A stretch of 53,355 bases of DNA from assembly GCA_038239485.1 (NCBI GenBank), contig JBBSET010000021.1, positions 1-53,355 on the forward strand, in the 5' to 3' direction. Both the position numbers and the translations under genes were made by a program. Below, in pieces: positions 32,757-41,358 of this stretch. This DNA is from DASQEH01 sp038239485 (GTDB lineage Bacteria; Actinomycetota; Actinomycetes; Propionibacteriales; Nocardioidaceae). Each line of letters begins with the position of its first letter. The first letter of the stretch is position 1. The notes below the pieces were generated by a model that ran no database searches, was not told the DNA's origin, and saw only the letters and a list, made by a program, of their open reading frames with translations.

Positions 32757-34661
32757 ATGGTCCGTCGCACCCGGCCACTCGGCCGTATCCTGCTCATCGC
32801 CCCAGCCTTGCTCGCCACGACGGTCCTCGCGGCTCCGTCGAGCGGCGGCGCAACCGCCGACCGCCCCCGCCACCACACGACGCCCGGCACCTCGGGCAGC
32901 GCCGCCTCGGCGGCACCGAAAGCAGCCAAGCAGGCGGTGGCCGTCGGAACCGGCGGAGCGGTGGCGTCGGAGACGGTCGGCGCCTCGAAAGCCGGGCTCG
33001 CGGTGCTCAGGCACGGCGGCAACGCCATCGACGCGGCGGTGGCGACCGCCGCCGCCTTGGGAGTCGACGACCCGTTCGTCGCAGGACCCGGGGGCGGCGG
33101 GTTCATGGTCATCTACCTCGCCCACAGCCACCAGGTCGTCACCTTGGACGCCCGCGAGACGTGCCCGGCGCGATGCACCCCACAGCTGTTCCTCGACAAG
33201 TCCGGCAACCCGCTGGACTTCGAGTACGCGCGCCACTCCGGCATCAGCGTCGGCGTGCCCGGTCTGGTGGCGCAGTGGTCGAAGGCCAGCCGGCTCTTCG
33301 GCCGGCATACGTTCGCCCAGAACCTCCAGCCGGCGATTCACCTGGCCCGCCGCGGCTTCCGGGTGACGCCGGAGTTCCGAGCGGCGACCAACGAGTCGCT
33401 GAGCGACCTCCAGGCGTTCAGCAGCAGCCGCCGGCTCTTCCTCGAGAACGGCAAACCGCTCCCCCTCGGTTCCCGGTTCCGTAACCCCGACCTTGCCAAG
33501 ACCTACCGCCAGCTGGCCACGCATGGCCCGTCGTACCTCTACGGCGGCCCCCTCGGCAAAAAGATCGCGCGAACCGTCCAGAAGCCCCCGGTCGCCAAAC
33601 AGGCTCCGGCCGGCTTCAAGGTGATCCCCGGCATCATGAGACCCGCCGACCTCCGCAGCTACGTCTCGAAGACCCGCCCACCGACTCATGTGCGTTACCG
33701 CGGCCTCGACGTCTACAGCATGGCTCCCCCGTCGTCCGGCGGAAGCACGGTCGGTGAGGCGCTCAACATCCTCTCCGGCTGGCCGATGGGCACGGAGTCC
33801 CGCGCGAATGCGCTGTTCCACTACATCGAGGCGTCGAGGCTCGCTTTCGCCGACCGCAACGCGTACGTCGGTGACAGCGACTACGTCCCCGTGCCGCTGT
33901 CGGGCCTCCTGGACAAGAAGTTCGCCGCCACCCGGCGCTGCCTGGTCCACGGCCAGGCTCTGGTCAGCCCGGTGGCTCCCGGCGATCCGTATGCGCCCTA
34001 CTCCTCGTCGTGCAAGTCGACGACGGCAGCCGTCACACCGGGCCAGGAGGGCACGTCCACCAACCACCTCGTCACTGCCGACAAGTGGGGCAACGTCGTG
34101 TCATACACCAACACCATCGAGCAGATCGCGGGGAGCGGAATCACCGTTCCCGGACACGGCTTCCTGCTCAACAACGAGATGACGGACTTCGACTTCGCAC
34201 CCCTGACACCGAACACGTACGACCCGAATCTGCCCGCACCGGGCAAACGGCCTCGGTCGAGCATGAGCCCGACGATCGTGCTGCGACATGGCAAGCCATG
34301 GCTCGCCATCGGGTCGCCCGGGGGCTCGACCATCATCACGACCGTGCTGCAGACACTGGTCGACCGGATCGACTTCGGCATGTCGCTTCCGCAGGCGATC
34401 GCTGCCCCGCGCGCCAACCAGTCCAACGGCGGCGCCACCGTCGTCGAGCCGGCCTTCCTGCACGCGCCCTACACCAAAGAGCTGCGCAAGCAGTACGGCG
34501 AGACGTTCACCGTCGCTCCACCCGCACCGACCCGGGTCATCGGCTTCGTGAACGCATTGGAGTTCCTCAAGCCGGGGCTCATCGAGGCGGCGACCGAGAA
34601 GAAGCGGCTCGGTGGCGGCAGCGTGTTCGTCGTGCATCCGCGTAGACATCCGGGCCCATAG
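32757..34661 (+). CDS. ggt: Secreted gamma-glutamyltransferase
   Basis: The 634-residue Ntn-hydrolase precursor cleaves gamma-glutamyl bonds of glutathione-like compounds. A signal peptide (basic VRRTRPLGR, hydrophobic to about residue 24, VLA-AP cleavage) sends it outside. Autocleavage should occur before the catalytic Thr435 in EGTSTNHLV; the common TTH reads TNH here. Other marks are ASETVGASKAGLAVLRHGGNAIDAA, GPGGGGFMV, SMAPPSSGGST and FLLNNEMTDF. ATG 32757 has GGAAGGA upstream. Since most actinobacteria lack glutathione, natural substrates may be other gamma-glutamyl peptides. Its stop is 13 bp from the convergent SorC regulator gene. Confidence 0.95.
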   Translation: MVRRTRPLGRILLIAPALLATTVLAAPSSGGATADRPRHHTTPGTSGSAASAAPKAAKQAVAVGTGGAVASETVGASKAGLAVLRHGGNAIDAAVATAAALGVDDPFVAGPGGGGFMVIYLAHSHQVVTLDARETCPARCTPQLFLDKSGNPLDFEYARHSGISVGVPGLVAQWSKASRLFGRHTFAQNLQPAIHLARRGFRVTPEFRAATNESLSDLQAFSSSRRLFLENGKPLPLGSRFRNPDLAKTYRQLATHGPSYLYGGPLGKKIARTVQKPPVAKQAPAGFKVIPGIMRPADLRSYVSKTRPPTHVRYRGLDVYSMAPPSSGGSTVGEALNILSGWPMGTESRANALFHYIEASRLAFADRNAYVGDSDYVPVPLSGLLDKKFAATRRCLVHGQALVSPVAPGDPYAPYSSSCKSTTAAVTPGQEGTSTNHLVTADKWGNVVSYTNTIEQIAGSGITVPGHGFLLNNEMTDFDFAPLTPNTYDPNLPAPGKRPRSSMSPTIVLRHGKPWLAIGSPGGSTIITTVLQTLVDRIDFGMSLPQAIAAPRANQSNGGATVVEPAFLHAPYTKELRKQYGETFTVAPPAPTRVIGFVNALEFLKPGLIEAATEKKRLGGGSVFVVHPRRHPGP

Positions 34662-34674
34662 GTGTGGCGCAGGG

Positions 34675-35628
34675 TCACCTGATGGCGAGCAGCTCGCGGG
34701 CCAGGCTGCTGTGCGTCACCATGGCGTTGAGGTAGCCGCCCAGAATCCCCGCTCGTGCTGCGGGCGCCTTGACGACGTCGTAGGCAGTCCCGATCACGAC
34801 AGGCACAGCTCGGAGCTGTGCCCCGGTGATGCCGATGATCCGCTCCGTCAGCGAGGTGGTGACCTCCTGGCCGGCTTCGTCGACCTGCACCCCCGACAGC
34901 TCCGCACGCACCCCTCGGGCATGCAGCTCGCTCCACTCCCGCTCGGGGAGTGCATCGACCACGGTGGAGCAGGCAGGCTGCCACCAGCCGACGCCGACAA
35001 CCGCCGTGGTGACGGACGCGAAGCGGGCGATCGCCCGGGCTACCTCCGGCTGGGCGCGCAGAGCACGTGCGGTCGCCGCGTCACCCAGGATCATCGGCGC
35101 ATGGAAGAAGAAGGCATGGCCCCCGCCGATGCGGGCCACGTCTCGGACCAGGTCGATCGAGCTCTCCTGGACATCGCTCCCGGCCAAGGCGCCGGTCAGC
35201 TGCACCACCGGGCACGCGGGCAGCCTGACCAGCGCCCTGCTCATCTCCATCAGGGTGCGAGCCCAGGCGAGCCCCAAGACGTCACCGGCTTGGACGATCT
35301 CGGCGAGAAGGTCCCCGGCAGCCCGACCGACGCTTCTGCGCAGGTCGAGTGGATCCGCGCTGGGGTCGGTCACGACGACGCTATGCCGCAGCCCGTAGGC
35401 CGACTGGAGCTCGCTGGAGAGCTCGAGGTCGACCTCGCCACTCGGCTCATAGTGGATGCGCACGATGCCGCTCGTCCTGGCCGCCTCGATCAGCCGAGCC
35501 ACCTTGAACCGGCTCAAGCCGAACTCGTCGCCGATCTCGATCTTGGACCTGCCGTCGAGGTAGTACCGCCGAGCGACGGTGGCGGTGAGCACCGCGAGCG
35601 CCGTTCCCGGGATGACCGCTGGGCTCAC
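34675..35628 (-). CDS. SorC/DeoR-type sugar-binding transcriptional regulator
   Basis: This 317-residue protein has an N-terminal helix-turn-helix (ARRYYLDGRSKIEIGDEFGLSRFKVARLIEAAR, about 20-55) and a SorC sugar-phosphate-binding domain. The domain shows AGDVLGLAWARTL, VQLTGALAG and a C-terminal IGTAYDVVKAPAARAGILGG. GTG 35628 has AAGGAG eight bases upstream, which decides the start over longer in-frame options. It diverges from a polyol dehydrogenase and sugar porter across 274 bp holding a perfect 14-bp palindrome and related half-sites, so it very likely controls them and responds to a phosphorylated sugar or polyol. Confidence 0.92.
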   Translation of the reverse strand: MSPAVIPGTALAVLTATVARRYYLDGRSKIEIGDEFGLSRFKVARLIEAARTSGIVRIHYEPSGEVDLELSSELQSAYGLRHSVVVTDPSADPLDLRRSVGRAAGDLLAEIVQAGDVLGLAWARTLMEMSRALVRLPACPVVQLTGALAGSDVQESSIDLVRDVARIGGGHAFFFHAPMILGDAATARALRAQPEVARAIARFASVTTAVVGVGWWQPACSTVVDALPEREWSELHARGVRAELSGVQVDEAGQEVTTSLTERIIGITGAQLRAVPVVIGTAYDVVKAPAARAGILGGYLNAMVTHSSLARELLAIR

Positions 35629-35689
35629 GGCTCGACTCCTTCTCCTGAGCAGACAGCCGGCTTGGACTTCGCTGCCGAAGCAGTCTGGG

Positions 35690-35721
35690 CGCTCATATGA
35701 GCGGGTAAGGCTCATTATGCC
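35690..35721. promoter_or_regulatory. Palindrome plus half-site, probable SorC-regulator operator
   Basis: CGCTCATATGAGCG (35690-35703) is a perfect 14-bp palindrome. GGCTCATTATGCC (35709-35721) repeats the GCTCAT half with a poorer partner, and another CGCTCAT half lies near 35793. The main site is 62 bp from the regulator start and about 200 bp from the dehydrogenase start. The remainder of the 274-bp gap shows no other clear element. Confidence 0.75.
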
Positions 35722-35902
35722 ATTCGATCTTGACTTCCCCCGATGCCCTCCGCGAGTCTGCAGTCGGCGAAGGAGCACGACCGTGCCGATCCGCTCATAC
35801 CAACGACTGGCTCCGTAGCAGCGAAGCTCCGGCGGGCAAGGGCGCCCACCCGTCCGCGCTGTCCCCTTCGCGTCGAGCGGAGCAGTGGCGAGGAGCCGGC
35901 TG

Positions 35903-37414
35903 ATGAACACCGACACGGATCTGCGAGCCCGTGCCGTCACGGAGGCCAACCTGCCCGCTCTGCGGACCAGAGTCGTCGTGCCGGCGTATGACCGCAGCGA
36001 GGTCAGCGTCGGCATCGTCCACATCGGCGTCGGCGGCTTCCACCGCGCGCACCAGGCCATGTACGTGGACCGGCTGATGAGCAGCGGGCTGGGTCGCGAG
36101 TGGGGGATCTGCGGTGTCGGCGTCCTGCCGGGCGACGAGACGATGCGTGACGCCCTGGCCGCCCAGGACGGTCTCTACACGCTCATCCTGAAGGGCTCCG
36201 ACGGGACGGTGACGCCGCGCGTGATCGGCTCGATCGTCGAGTACCTGCTCGCGCCCGACGATCCCGAGGCCGTCGTGGAGCGGCTCTGCGACCCGGGTGT
36301 GCGCATCGTCTCGCTCACCGTCCCTGAGGGCGGCTACAACCTCGACCCGGTCACTGGCGAGTTCGACCTGAACGACGCGGACGTCGCCCACGACCTCGAG
36401 CCGGGTACCGTGCCGACGACGTCGTTCGGGCTCGTCGTCGAGGCGATCGAGCGTCGTCGCCACCGCGGGATCGCATCGTTCACGGTGATGTCGTGCGACA
36501 ACATCCCCGGCAACGGGGATGCCGCAAGAAGCAGCTTCGTCGCGTTCGCCTCAGCCCGGTCAGCAGAGCTGGGCGACTTCGTACGGGACCAGATCCGGTT
36601 CCCCAACTCGATGGTCGACCGCATCACCCCAGCCACGACCGACGAGGACAGGGCCTGGCTCGTGAAGGAGCTCGGTATCGAGGACCGGTGGCCGGTCGTG
36701 TGCGAGCCCTTCGAGCAGTGGGTACTCGAGGACAGCTTCGCCAGCGGGCGACCGATGTTCGAGCAGGTGGGGGTGCAGCTTGTCGGTAACGTCGAGCCGT
36801 ATGAGCAGATGAAGCTGCGGCTGCTCAACGCCAGCCACCAGGCGCTCGGCTACCTCGGCTACCTCGCCGGGTACCGAATGGTCGGTGACGTCGCCCGAGA
36901 CCCGCTGTTCGAGCGGTTCGTGCATGCGTACATGGACGACGAGGCCACCCCCACGCTGGCGCCGGTGCCCGGTATCGACCTCGACTCCTACCAGGCCGAG
37001 CTCCTGGAGCGGTTCACCAACGTTGCCGTCGGTGACACCTTGGAGCGGCTGTGCGCTGAGACCTCCGACCGCATCCCGAAGTTCCTGCTCCCGGTCATCC
37101 GCCACAACCTGGCCCACGACGGGCAGATCGAGCTGGCGACCGCCGTCGTCGCAGCCTGGGCCAGGTATGCGGAAGGCGTCGACGAGGACGGGGAGCCGAT
37201 CAACGTCGTGGACCGCCTCAGTGAGTCGTTGACCGACGCGGCGAAACGCCAGAGCTCGGACCCGTTGGCATTCGTCGCCGACCGCGAGATCTTCGGCGAC
37301 CTCGTCGACAACGAGGCATTCACGTCCTCATACACATCGACGCTGGACTCGCTCCACTCCGTCGGTGCCCGCGAGACGCTCGAACACCTGCTGGCGCAGA
37401 AGGGAAGCTCCTGA
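35903..37414 (+). CDS. Mannitol/polyol dehydrogenase (long-chain, MtlD-like)
   Basis: This 503-residue polyol-specific long-chain dehydrogenase has the NAD-binding start GIVHIGVGGFHRAH (37-50) and the catalytic KxxxxNxxH signature with Lys304, Asn309 and His312. The conserved VMSCDNIPGNG and RFPNSMVDRITP blocks lie between. It should oxidise mannitol to fructose or arabitol to xylulose; the sequence cannot separate these. ATG 35903 has GAGGAG upstream. It is followed two bases later by a sugar porter gene, giving a small uptake-and-oxidation operon under a SorC-type regulator. A similar regulator-dehydrogenase-transporter set handles arabitol in Corynebacterium. Confidence 0.93.
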   Translation: MNTDTDLRARAVTEANLPALRTRVVVPAYDRSEVSVGIVHIGVGGFHRAHQAMYVDRLMSSGLGREWGICGVGVLPGDETMRDALAAQDGLYTLILKGSDGTVTPRVIGSIVEYLLAPDDPEAVVERLCDPGVRIVSLTVPEGGYNLDPVTGEFDLNDADVAHDLEPGTVPTTSFGLVVEAIERRRHRGIASFTVMSCDNIPGNGDAARSSFVAFASARSAELGDFVRDQIRFPNSMVDRITPATTDEDRAWLVKELGIEDRWPVVCEPFEQWVLEDSFASGRPMFEQVGVQLVGNVEPYEQMKLRLLNASHQALGYLGYLAGYRMVGDVARDPLFERFVHAYMDDEATPTLAPVPGIDLDSYQAELLERFTNVAVGDTLERLCAETSDRIPKFLLPVIRHNLAHDGQIELATAVVAAWARYAEGVDEDGEPINVVDRLSESLTDAAKRQSSDPLAFVADREIFGDLVDNEAFTSSYTSTLDSLHSVGARETLEHLLAQKGSS

Positions 37415-37416
37415 CC

Positions 37417-38883
37417 ATGGGCACCACCTCGTCGAGATCCAAGGACACCATCAGGGACAAGGGGCAGCACCCGTCATCCGATGAGTCGAGCGGGGGCGAC
37501 GACCGGCTGACCCTCCTGCTGAAGCTGGCCGCCGTCGTGTCGGCGATCTCGGGACTCCTCTACGGGTACGACACCGGCATCATCTCCGGGGCCTTGCTGC
37601 AGATCAGCAAGGAGTTCGACACCGGCAGCGGGATGGAGCAGGTGATCGCGTCGAGCATCCTCGCCGGCGCCATCATCGGCGCGCTGGTGTCCAGCCGACT
37701 GTCGGAGACCCAGGGCAGGCGCCGCACCATCTTGCTGATCGCCTGCGTGTTCGTCGTCGGTGCGCTCGCGAGCTCGTTGGCCCCCACGGCCATCTTGCTG
37801 TCGCTGGGCAGGGTCGTCCTCGGGTTCGCCGTTGGCGGGGGCACCCAGACGGTGCCGATGTATGTCGCCGAGCTCGCACCGCCCAAGCGCCGCGGGCAGC
37901 TGGTGCTGACCTTCCAGGTGGCCATCGGCGTCGGAATCGTGATCTCCACCCTGGTCGGGGCGAGCGAGCAGGTCTCCTGGCGAGTGTCGATCGGATCCGC
38001 GGCAGTGCCGGCACTGGCGATGTTCTTCATGATGCTGCGCCTGCCGGAGAGCCCGCGATGGCTGGTCAAGCAGGACGATCAGGACGGCGCGCGTGACGTC
38101 CTGAAGCAGATCAGGCCCGAGGACGACGTGGACGACGAGCTCCAGAGCATCGTCGACCTCGAGGAGGAGGAGCGCGAAGAGGGCGACCACGATCGCGGTT
38201 GGAGCGGGCTTCGCCAGGCATGGGTGCGCCCGGCTCTCATCGTGGGATGCGGGATAGCCGTCTTCACCCAGCTCAGCGGCATCGAGATGATCATCTACTA
38301 CGCCCCGACGATCCTGACCGACAACGGCTTCTCGACCAGCGCGGCCCTGCGGGTGAGCGTGGGTCTGGGCGTGACCTACCTCGTGATGATGGTCGTCGGC
38401 CTCTCCATCGTCGACCGGGTCGGACGACGTCGTCTGACACTGACCATGATCCCTGGCGCTGCCCTCGCGCTCGGGGTGCTCGGCACGCTCTTCGTCACGG
38501 GCAACAGCGGGCGCAGCCAGACGCCCTTCATCATCGCCTGCTTCATCGTGTTCATGTTCTTCAACGCCGGCGGCCTCCAGCTGATGGGTTGGCTCACCGG
38601 CCCGGAGATCTATCCACTGGCAGTCCGCGGGGCCGGCACGAGCGTGCAGGCCGCGACGCTCTGGAGCACGAACCTGCTCATCACCTTGACCCTGCTCACG
38701 ATCATCAACGCCGTCGGAGTGGGGCAGACGATGTGGCTGTACGGCCTGTTCAACGTGGCGGCCTGGCTGTTCGTGTGGCGCCGGATGCCTGAGCTGACCG
38801 GTCACAGCCTGGAGCAGATCGAGAGCCAGCTCCGTCACGAGAAGTTCAGCCCGGCCGACTTCGAGAAGGCTGCAGCGGCTTAG
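37417..38883 (+). CDS. MFS sugar/polyol porter
   Basis: The 488-residue transporter of the sugar porter family has twelve predicted helices. Signature sequences are LLYGYDTGIISGAL in helix 1, RLSETQGRRR after helix 2, PMYVAELAPPKRRGQL, PESPRWLV before the central loop, GIEMIIYYAPTIL in helix 7 and DRVGRRR. The usual C-terminal PETKG appears as PELTGHSLEQIE. A hydrophilic 30-residue N-terminus precedes helix 1 and an acidic loop (about 225-260) lies between halves. It probably imports the polyol oxidised by the preceding gene. Its TAG abuts the stop of the convergent GNAT gene with no gap. Confidence 0.92.
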   Translation: MGTTSSRSKDTIRDKGQHPSSDESSGGDDRLTLLLKLAAVVSAISGLLYGYDTGIISGALLQISKEFDTGSGMEQVIASSILAGAIIGALVSSRLSETQGRRRTILLIACVFVVGALASSLAPTAILLSLGRVVLGFAVGGGTQTVPMYVAELAPPKRRGQLVLTFQVAIGVGIVISTLVGASEQVSWRVSIGSAAVPALAMFFMMLRLPESPRWLVKQDDQDGARDVLKQIRPEDDVDDELQSIVDLEEEEREEGDHDRGWSGLRQAWVRPALIVGCGIAVFTQLSGIEMIIYYAPTILTDNGFSTSAALRVSVGLGVTYLVMMVVGLSIVDRVGRRRLTLTMIPGAALALGVLGTLFVTGNSGRSQTPFIIACFIVFMFFNAGGLQLMGWLTGPEIYPLAVRGAGTSVQAATLWSTNLLITLTLLTIINAVGVGQTMWLYGLFNVAAWLFVWRRMPELTGHSLEQIESQLRHEKFSPADFEKAAAA

Positions 38884-39417
38884 TCAGCCAGGCTCCGCGG
38901 GCGGATCCTGGCCAGCCGAGATGTCGCGCTGCATCCAGGAAACGTCGTGCCAGGAGTCGTTCTTCCAGCCGATCCGGCGGTAGGTGCCGACCGGCTCGAA
39001 TCCCATCGCCCAGTGGAGACCGACACTGGCCTCGTTCGGCAGCGTCATACCGGCCAGGACGGTGCGGAAGCCGCGCTCGGCGAGCCGGCCGAAGAGCGCC
39101 TGGTACAGCGCCCTACCCCCGCCTGTCCGCCGCCGGCCCAGCTCGAGGTATACACTCACCTCGCAGGCCCAGCGGTAGGCGGCGCGCGACTTGTAGAGAC
39201 CGCTGTATGCGTATCCGACGACGCGGTCAGCATCTTCGATGACCAGCCACGCATGGGTCCGTAACGCCGCCGCGATCCGCCCGGCCATCTCGGCAGCAGT
39301 CGGCGGGTCCACCTCGAATGTGATCACGGTGCCGGTGACATAGGGGGCGTAGATCGCCGCGCACGCCCCCGCATCGAGCTCAGATGCGTCCCGGACCATC
39401 GCCACAGCCTCCGCCAT
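38884..39417 (-). CDS. GNAT acetyltransferase, phosphinothricin N-acetyltransferase-like
   Basis: The 177-residue GNAT protein reads IYAPYVTGTVITFEVDPPT near the N-terminus, then the acceptor-site loop and VSVYLELGRRRTGGGRALY, the acetyl-CoA pyrophosphate loop. The C-terminus GLHWAMGFEPVGTYRRIGWK is typical of PAT/Bar-type acetyltransferases. Substrates in this group include phosphinothricin, methionine sulfoximine and related amino acids. ATG 39417 is chosen; a -10-like TACTAT ends 6 bp before it, so the message is likely leaderless. It diverges from an XRE-cupin regulator with 40 bp between start codons. Confidence 0.9.
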   Translation of the reverse strand: MAEAVAMVRDASELDAGACAAIYAPYVTGTVITFEVDPPTAAEMAGRIAAALRTHAWLVIEDADRVVGYAYSGLYKSRAAYRWACEVSVYLELGRRRTGGGRALYQALFGRLAERGFRTVLAGMTLPNEASVGLHWAMGFEPVGTYRRIGWKNDSWHDVSWMQRDISAGQDPPAEPG

Positions 39418-39421
39418 GGCA

Positions 39422-39450
39422 CGATAGTAACCAAGGATGGGCCTATAGTG
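39422..39450. promoter_or_regulatory. Overlapping divergent promoters of the GNAT and XRE-cupin genes
   Basis: On the plus strand TATAGT (39444-39449) lies eight bases before the regulator ATG. On the minus strand TACTAT (39424-39429) lies six bases before the GNAT ATG. Both fit leaderless transcription. CACGATAG (39419-39426) and CTATAGTG (39443-39450) are near inverted repeats that cover both hexamers and could be the regulator's binding site. Confidence 0.65.
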
Positions 39451-39457
39451 AACAGCG

Positions 39458-40021
39458 ATGACCCACGATCTGACAGCCTCGCTGGCGGCGGCACTACGGT
39501 CGGCCCGGCGCGCACGCGCCCTGTCCGCCGCTGCACTCGCGCAGAGCTCCGGCGTATCGAGAGCCATGATCAGCAAGATCGAACGGGGGGAGGCCCAGCC
39601 GACCGCCGCCCTGCTGGGGAGGCTGTCCGGGGCCCTGGGGATGACGCTCTCGGAGCTCGTCGCCCGCGCGGAAGGCGAGGGTCGCAGGCTGGTGAGACAC
39701 GCGGAGCAGCCGACATGGACCGACCCCGACAGCGGGTATCGGCGCCGGGCGGTCTCGCCGGCGGCCGGCGGCCCGCTGGAGCTGGTGGAGGTCGAGCTCC
39801 CGCCTCACGCCGAGGTCTCCTACCCCGCCGAGTCGTACAGATTCATTCATCAGCAGATCTGGGTGCTGAACGGGCGACTCGTCTTTCGCGAAGGTGAGAC
39901 TCAGCACGACCTCGAAGCTGGCGACTGCCTCGAGCTCGGCGCGCCGGCCTCCTGCCGCTTCGTCAACCCCACCGATACCAGCTGTCGGTACCTTGTGGCG
40001 TTGGCGAAGCGCCATGGCTGA
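39458..40021 (+). CDS. XRE-family regulator with C-terminal cupin domain
   Basis: The 187-residue protein has an HTH_3 domain (about residues 10-65: RALSAAALAQSSGVSRAMIS, KIERGEAQPTAALLG) joined to a cupin_2 barrel (about 110-180: VEVELPPHAEVSYP, IHQQIWVLNGRLVF, LEAGDCLELG). Such regulators bind a small ligand or metal in the cupin and control adjacent detoxification or polyamine genes. The divergent GNAT gene, 40 bp away, is the obvious target. The ATG is likely the transcript start. Confidence 0.92.
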   Translation: MTHDLTASLAAALRSARRARALSAAALAQSSGVSRAMISKIERGEAQPTAALLGRLSGALGMTLSELVARAEGEGRRLVRHAEQPTWTDPDSGYRRRAVSPAAGGPLELVEVELPPHAEVSYPAESYRFIHQQIWVLNGRLVFREGETQHDLEAGDCLELGAPASCRFVNPTDTSCRYLVALAKRHG

Positions 40022-40057
40022 CCTGGTCGCCGTCCGACGCAGCCTAGGATCGCTGGT

Positions 40058-40555
40058 ATGACTCGACCCTCGCGGCTCGCCCCCGGGCCAGGCCAGGAGT
40101 CGGTATGGGACTACCCCCGCCCACCACGGCTTGAGCGCAGCTCGTCGGTGGTCGAGGTGGTCCTGGGCGGCGTCACAGTCGTGCATACCGACCGTCCCCT
40201 GCGTGTGCTGGAGACCAGCCACCCGCCGACGTTCTACCTTCCGGTGTCGGACTTCCTGGGCGGCAGCCTTCGACCTGCTCGAGGGCAGTCCATGTGCGAG
40301 TGGAAGGGGCTGGCGTCGTACTTCGACGTCGTCGCGGGCGACGAGGTGGCGTCTGCGGCCGCCTGGGGATACCCGCATCCGACGTCGGACTTCGCCTCAC
40401 TGCTCGACCATGTGGCTCTCTACCCCGCCGCCATGGACAGGTGCACGGTCGATGGCGAGGTGGTCCTCGCGCAACCCGGAAGCTTCTACGGGGGCTGGAT
40501 CACCTCGACGGTGGTGGGTCCCTTCAAGGGCGAGCCGGGCAGCTCCTTCTGGTGA
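40058..40555 (+). CDS. DUF427 domain protein
   Basis: The 165-residue protein fits the DUF427 family: ESVWDYPRPP near the start, LRVLETSHPPTFYLPVSDF, CEWKGLASYFDV and the closing FYGGWITSTVVGPFKGEPG. The family forms a small beta barrel of unknown biochemical role, often annotated wrongly as a nucleotidyltransferase. It follows the XRE-cupin gene by 36 bp on the same strand and may be co-transcribed with it. It converges on the CPBP membrane protein gene. Confidence 0.9.
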   Translation: MTRPSRLAPGPGQESVWDYPRPPRLERSSSVVEVVLGGVTVVHTDRPLRVLETSHPPTFYLPVSDFLGGSLRPARGQSMCEWKGLASYFDVVAGDEVASAAAWGYPHPTSDFASLLDHVALYPAAMDRCTVDGEVVLAQPGSFYGGWITSTVVGPFKGEPGSSFW

Positions 40556-40596
40556 GACCGCCCGCCGAGAGCCAGTCGACGGCCCCTGGCTGCGGG

Positions 40597-41358
40597 CTAG
40601 GACATCTCCCGATGGGCATGCCGGAACAGCGGTGGGAGGTACCGCACCATCAGGCTGGACCACGTCAGATGCGTGAGGACGGGCGCCTGGAGTCCGCCTG
40701 AGGCTCGCCGCTGCATGCTGAACAGCGTGCCCATCACGACAGACGCGAGCACGAGGGCAGGATTGCGCGTCGAGACCGTCGTCAGCGTGTAGACCGCAGT
40801 GGAGACGACGACAGCGCGGTCAGCCTCCAGCGCCGCAAAAAGCGCCCCGCGGAAGAACACCTCCTCGCCGAGGCCGTTGGCAAGCGTCGTCGCCACGACC
40901 AGCGGGCCCTTCCCCTGCTCGGCGAACGACAGCACGTCGCCGATCGCCCGGTCCAGCAGGGGGATCCGGCGTGCGACCAGGGCACACCCGTAGAAGAACG
41001 CGAACGCGCCCACTCCGGTCGCCACCGGGGTGATGACCGGCCGGCGCAGCCGCTGGTCACGACCCTGGATCCAGCCGAGGTGCAGTGGTCCGGACAGCAG
41101 ACCGCCGGCCGTCCAGGTGGCCGCGACGGCAGCGGTGAGCCCGTAGAACTGCTTGGAGTCCGGCTTGGTGGACAGCGACATCCCGAGCAGTCCGGCGCCG
41201 ACGACCGACACCCCCGCCACGACGCGTCGTCGTCGTCTGACCACGGCCAGCGACTCCGGGTGCTGGACGGGTACGACGTGCGTGATCGGCATGGGCAGAC
41301 GTGCCTCGACGTCTCGGCGCAGCCGACGCCACCAGGAGCCGACGGGCTCGTTGTTCAT
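40597..41358 (-). CDS. CPBP/Abi-family intramembrane protein
   Basis: This 253-residue protein has about six hydrophobic helices and the first CPBP metalloprotease motif EEVFFRG near residues 163-169. A third-motif-like HLTWS is present near the C-terminus, but the FxxxH of motif 2 is not seen (VYTLTTVSTRNP instead), so protease activity is uncertain. CPBP proteins include CAAX proteases and bacteriocin self-immunity proteins. ATG 41358 overlaps the stop of the preceding NAD(P)-binding gene by four bases. It is the last gene of a four-gene operon opposite a MerR-DICT regulator. Confidence 0.88.
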   Translation of the reverse strand: MNNEPVGSWWRRLRRDVEARLPMPITHVVPVQHPESLAVVRRRRRVVAGVSVVGAGLLGMSLSTKPDSKQFYGLTAAVAATWTAGGLLSGPLHLGWIQGRDQRLRRPVITPVATGVGAFAFFYGCALVARRIPLLDRAIGDVLSFAEQGKGPLVVATTLANGLGEEVFFRGALFAALEADRAVVVSTAVYTLTTVSTRNPALVLASVVMGTLFSMQRRASGGLQAPVLTHLTWSSLMVRYLPPLFRHAHREMS

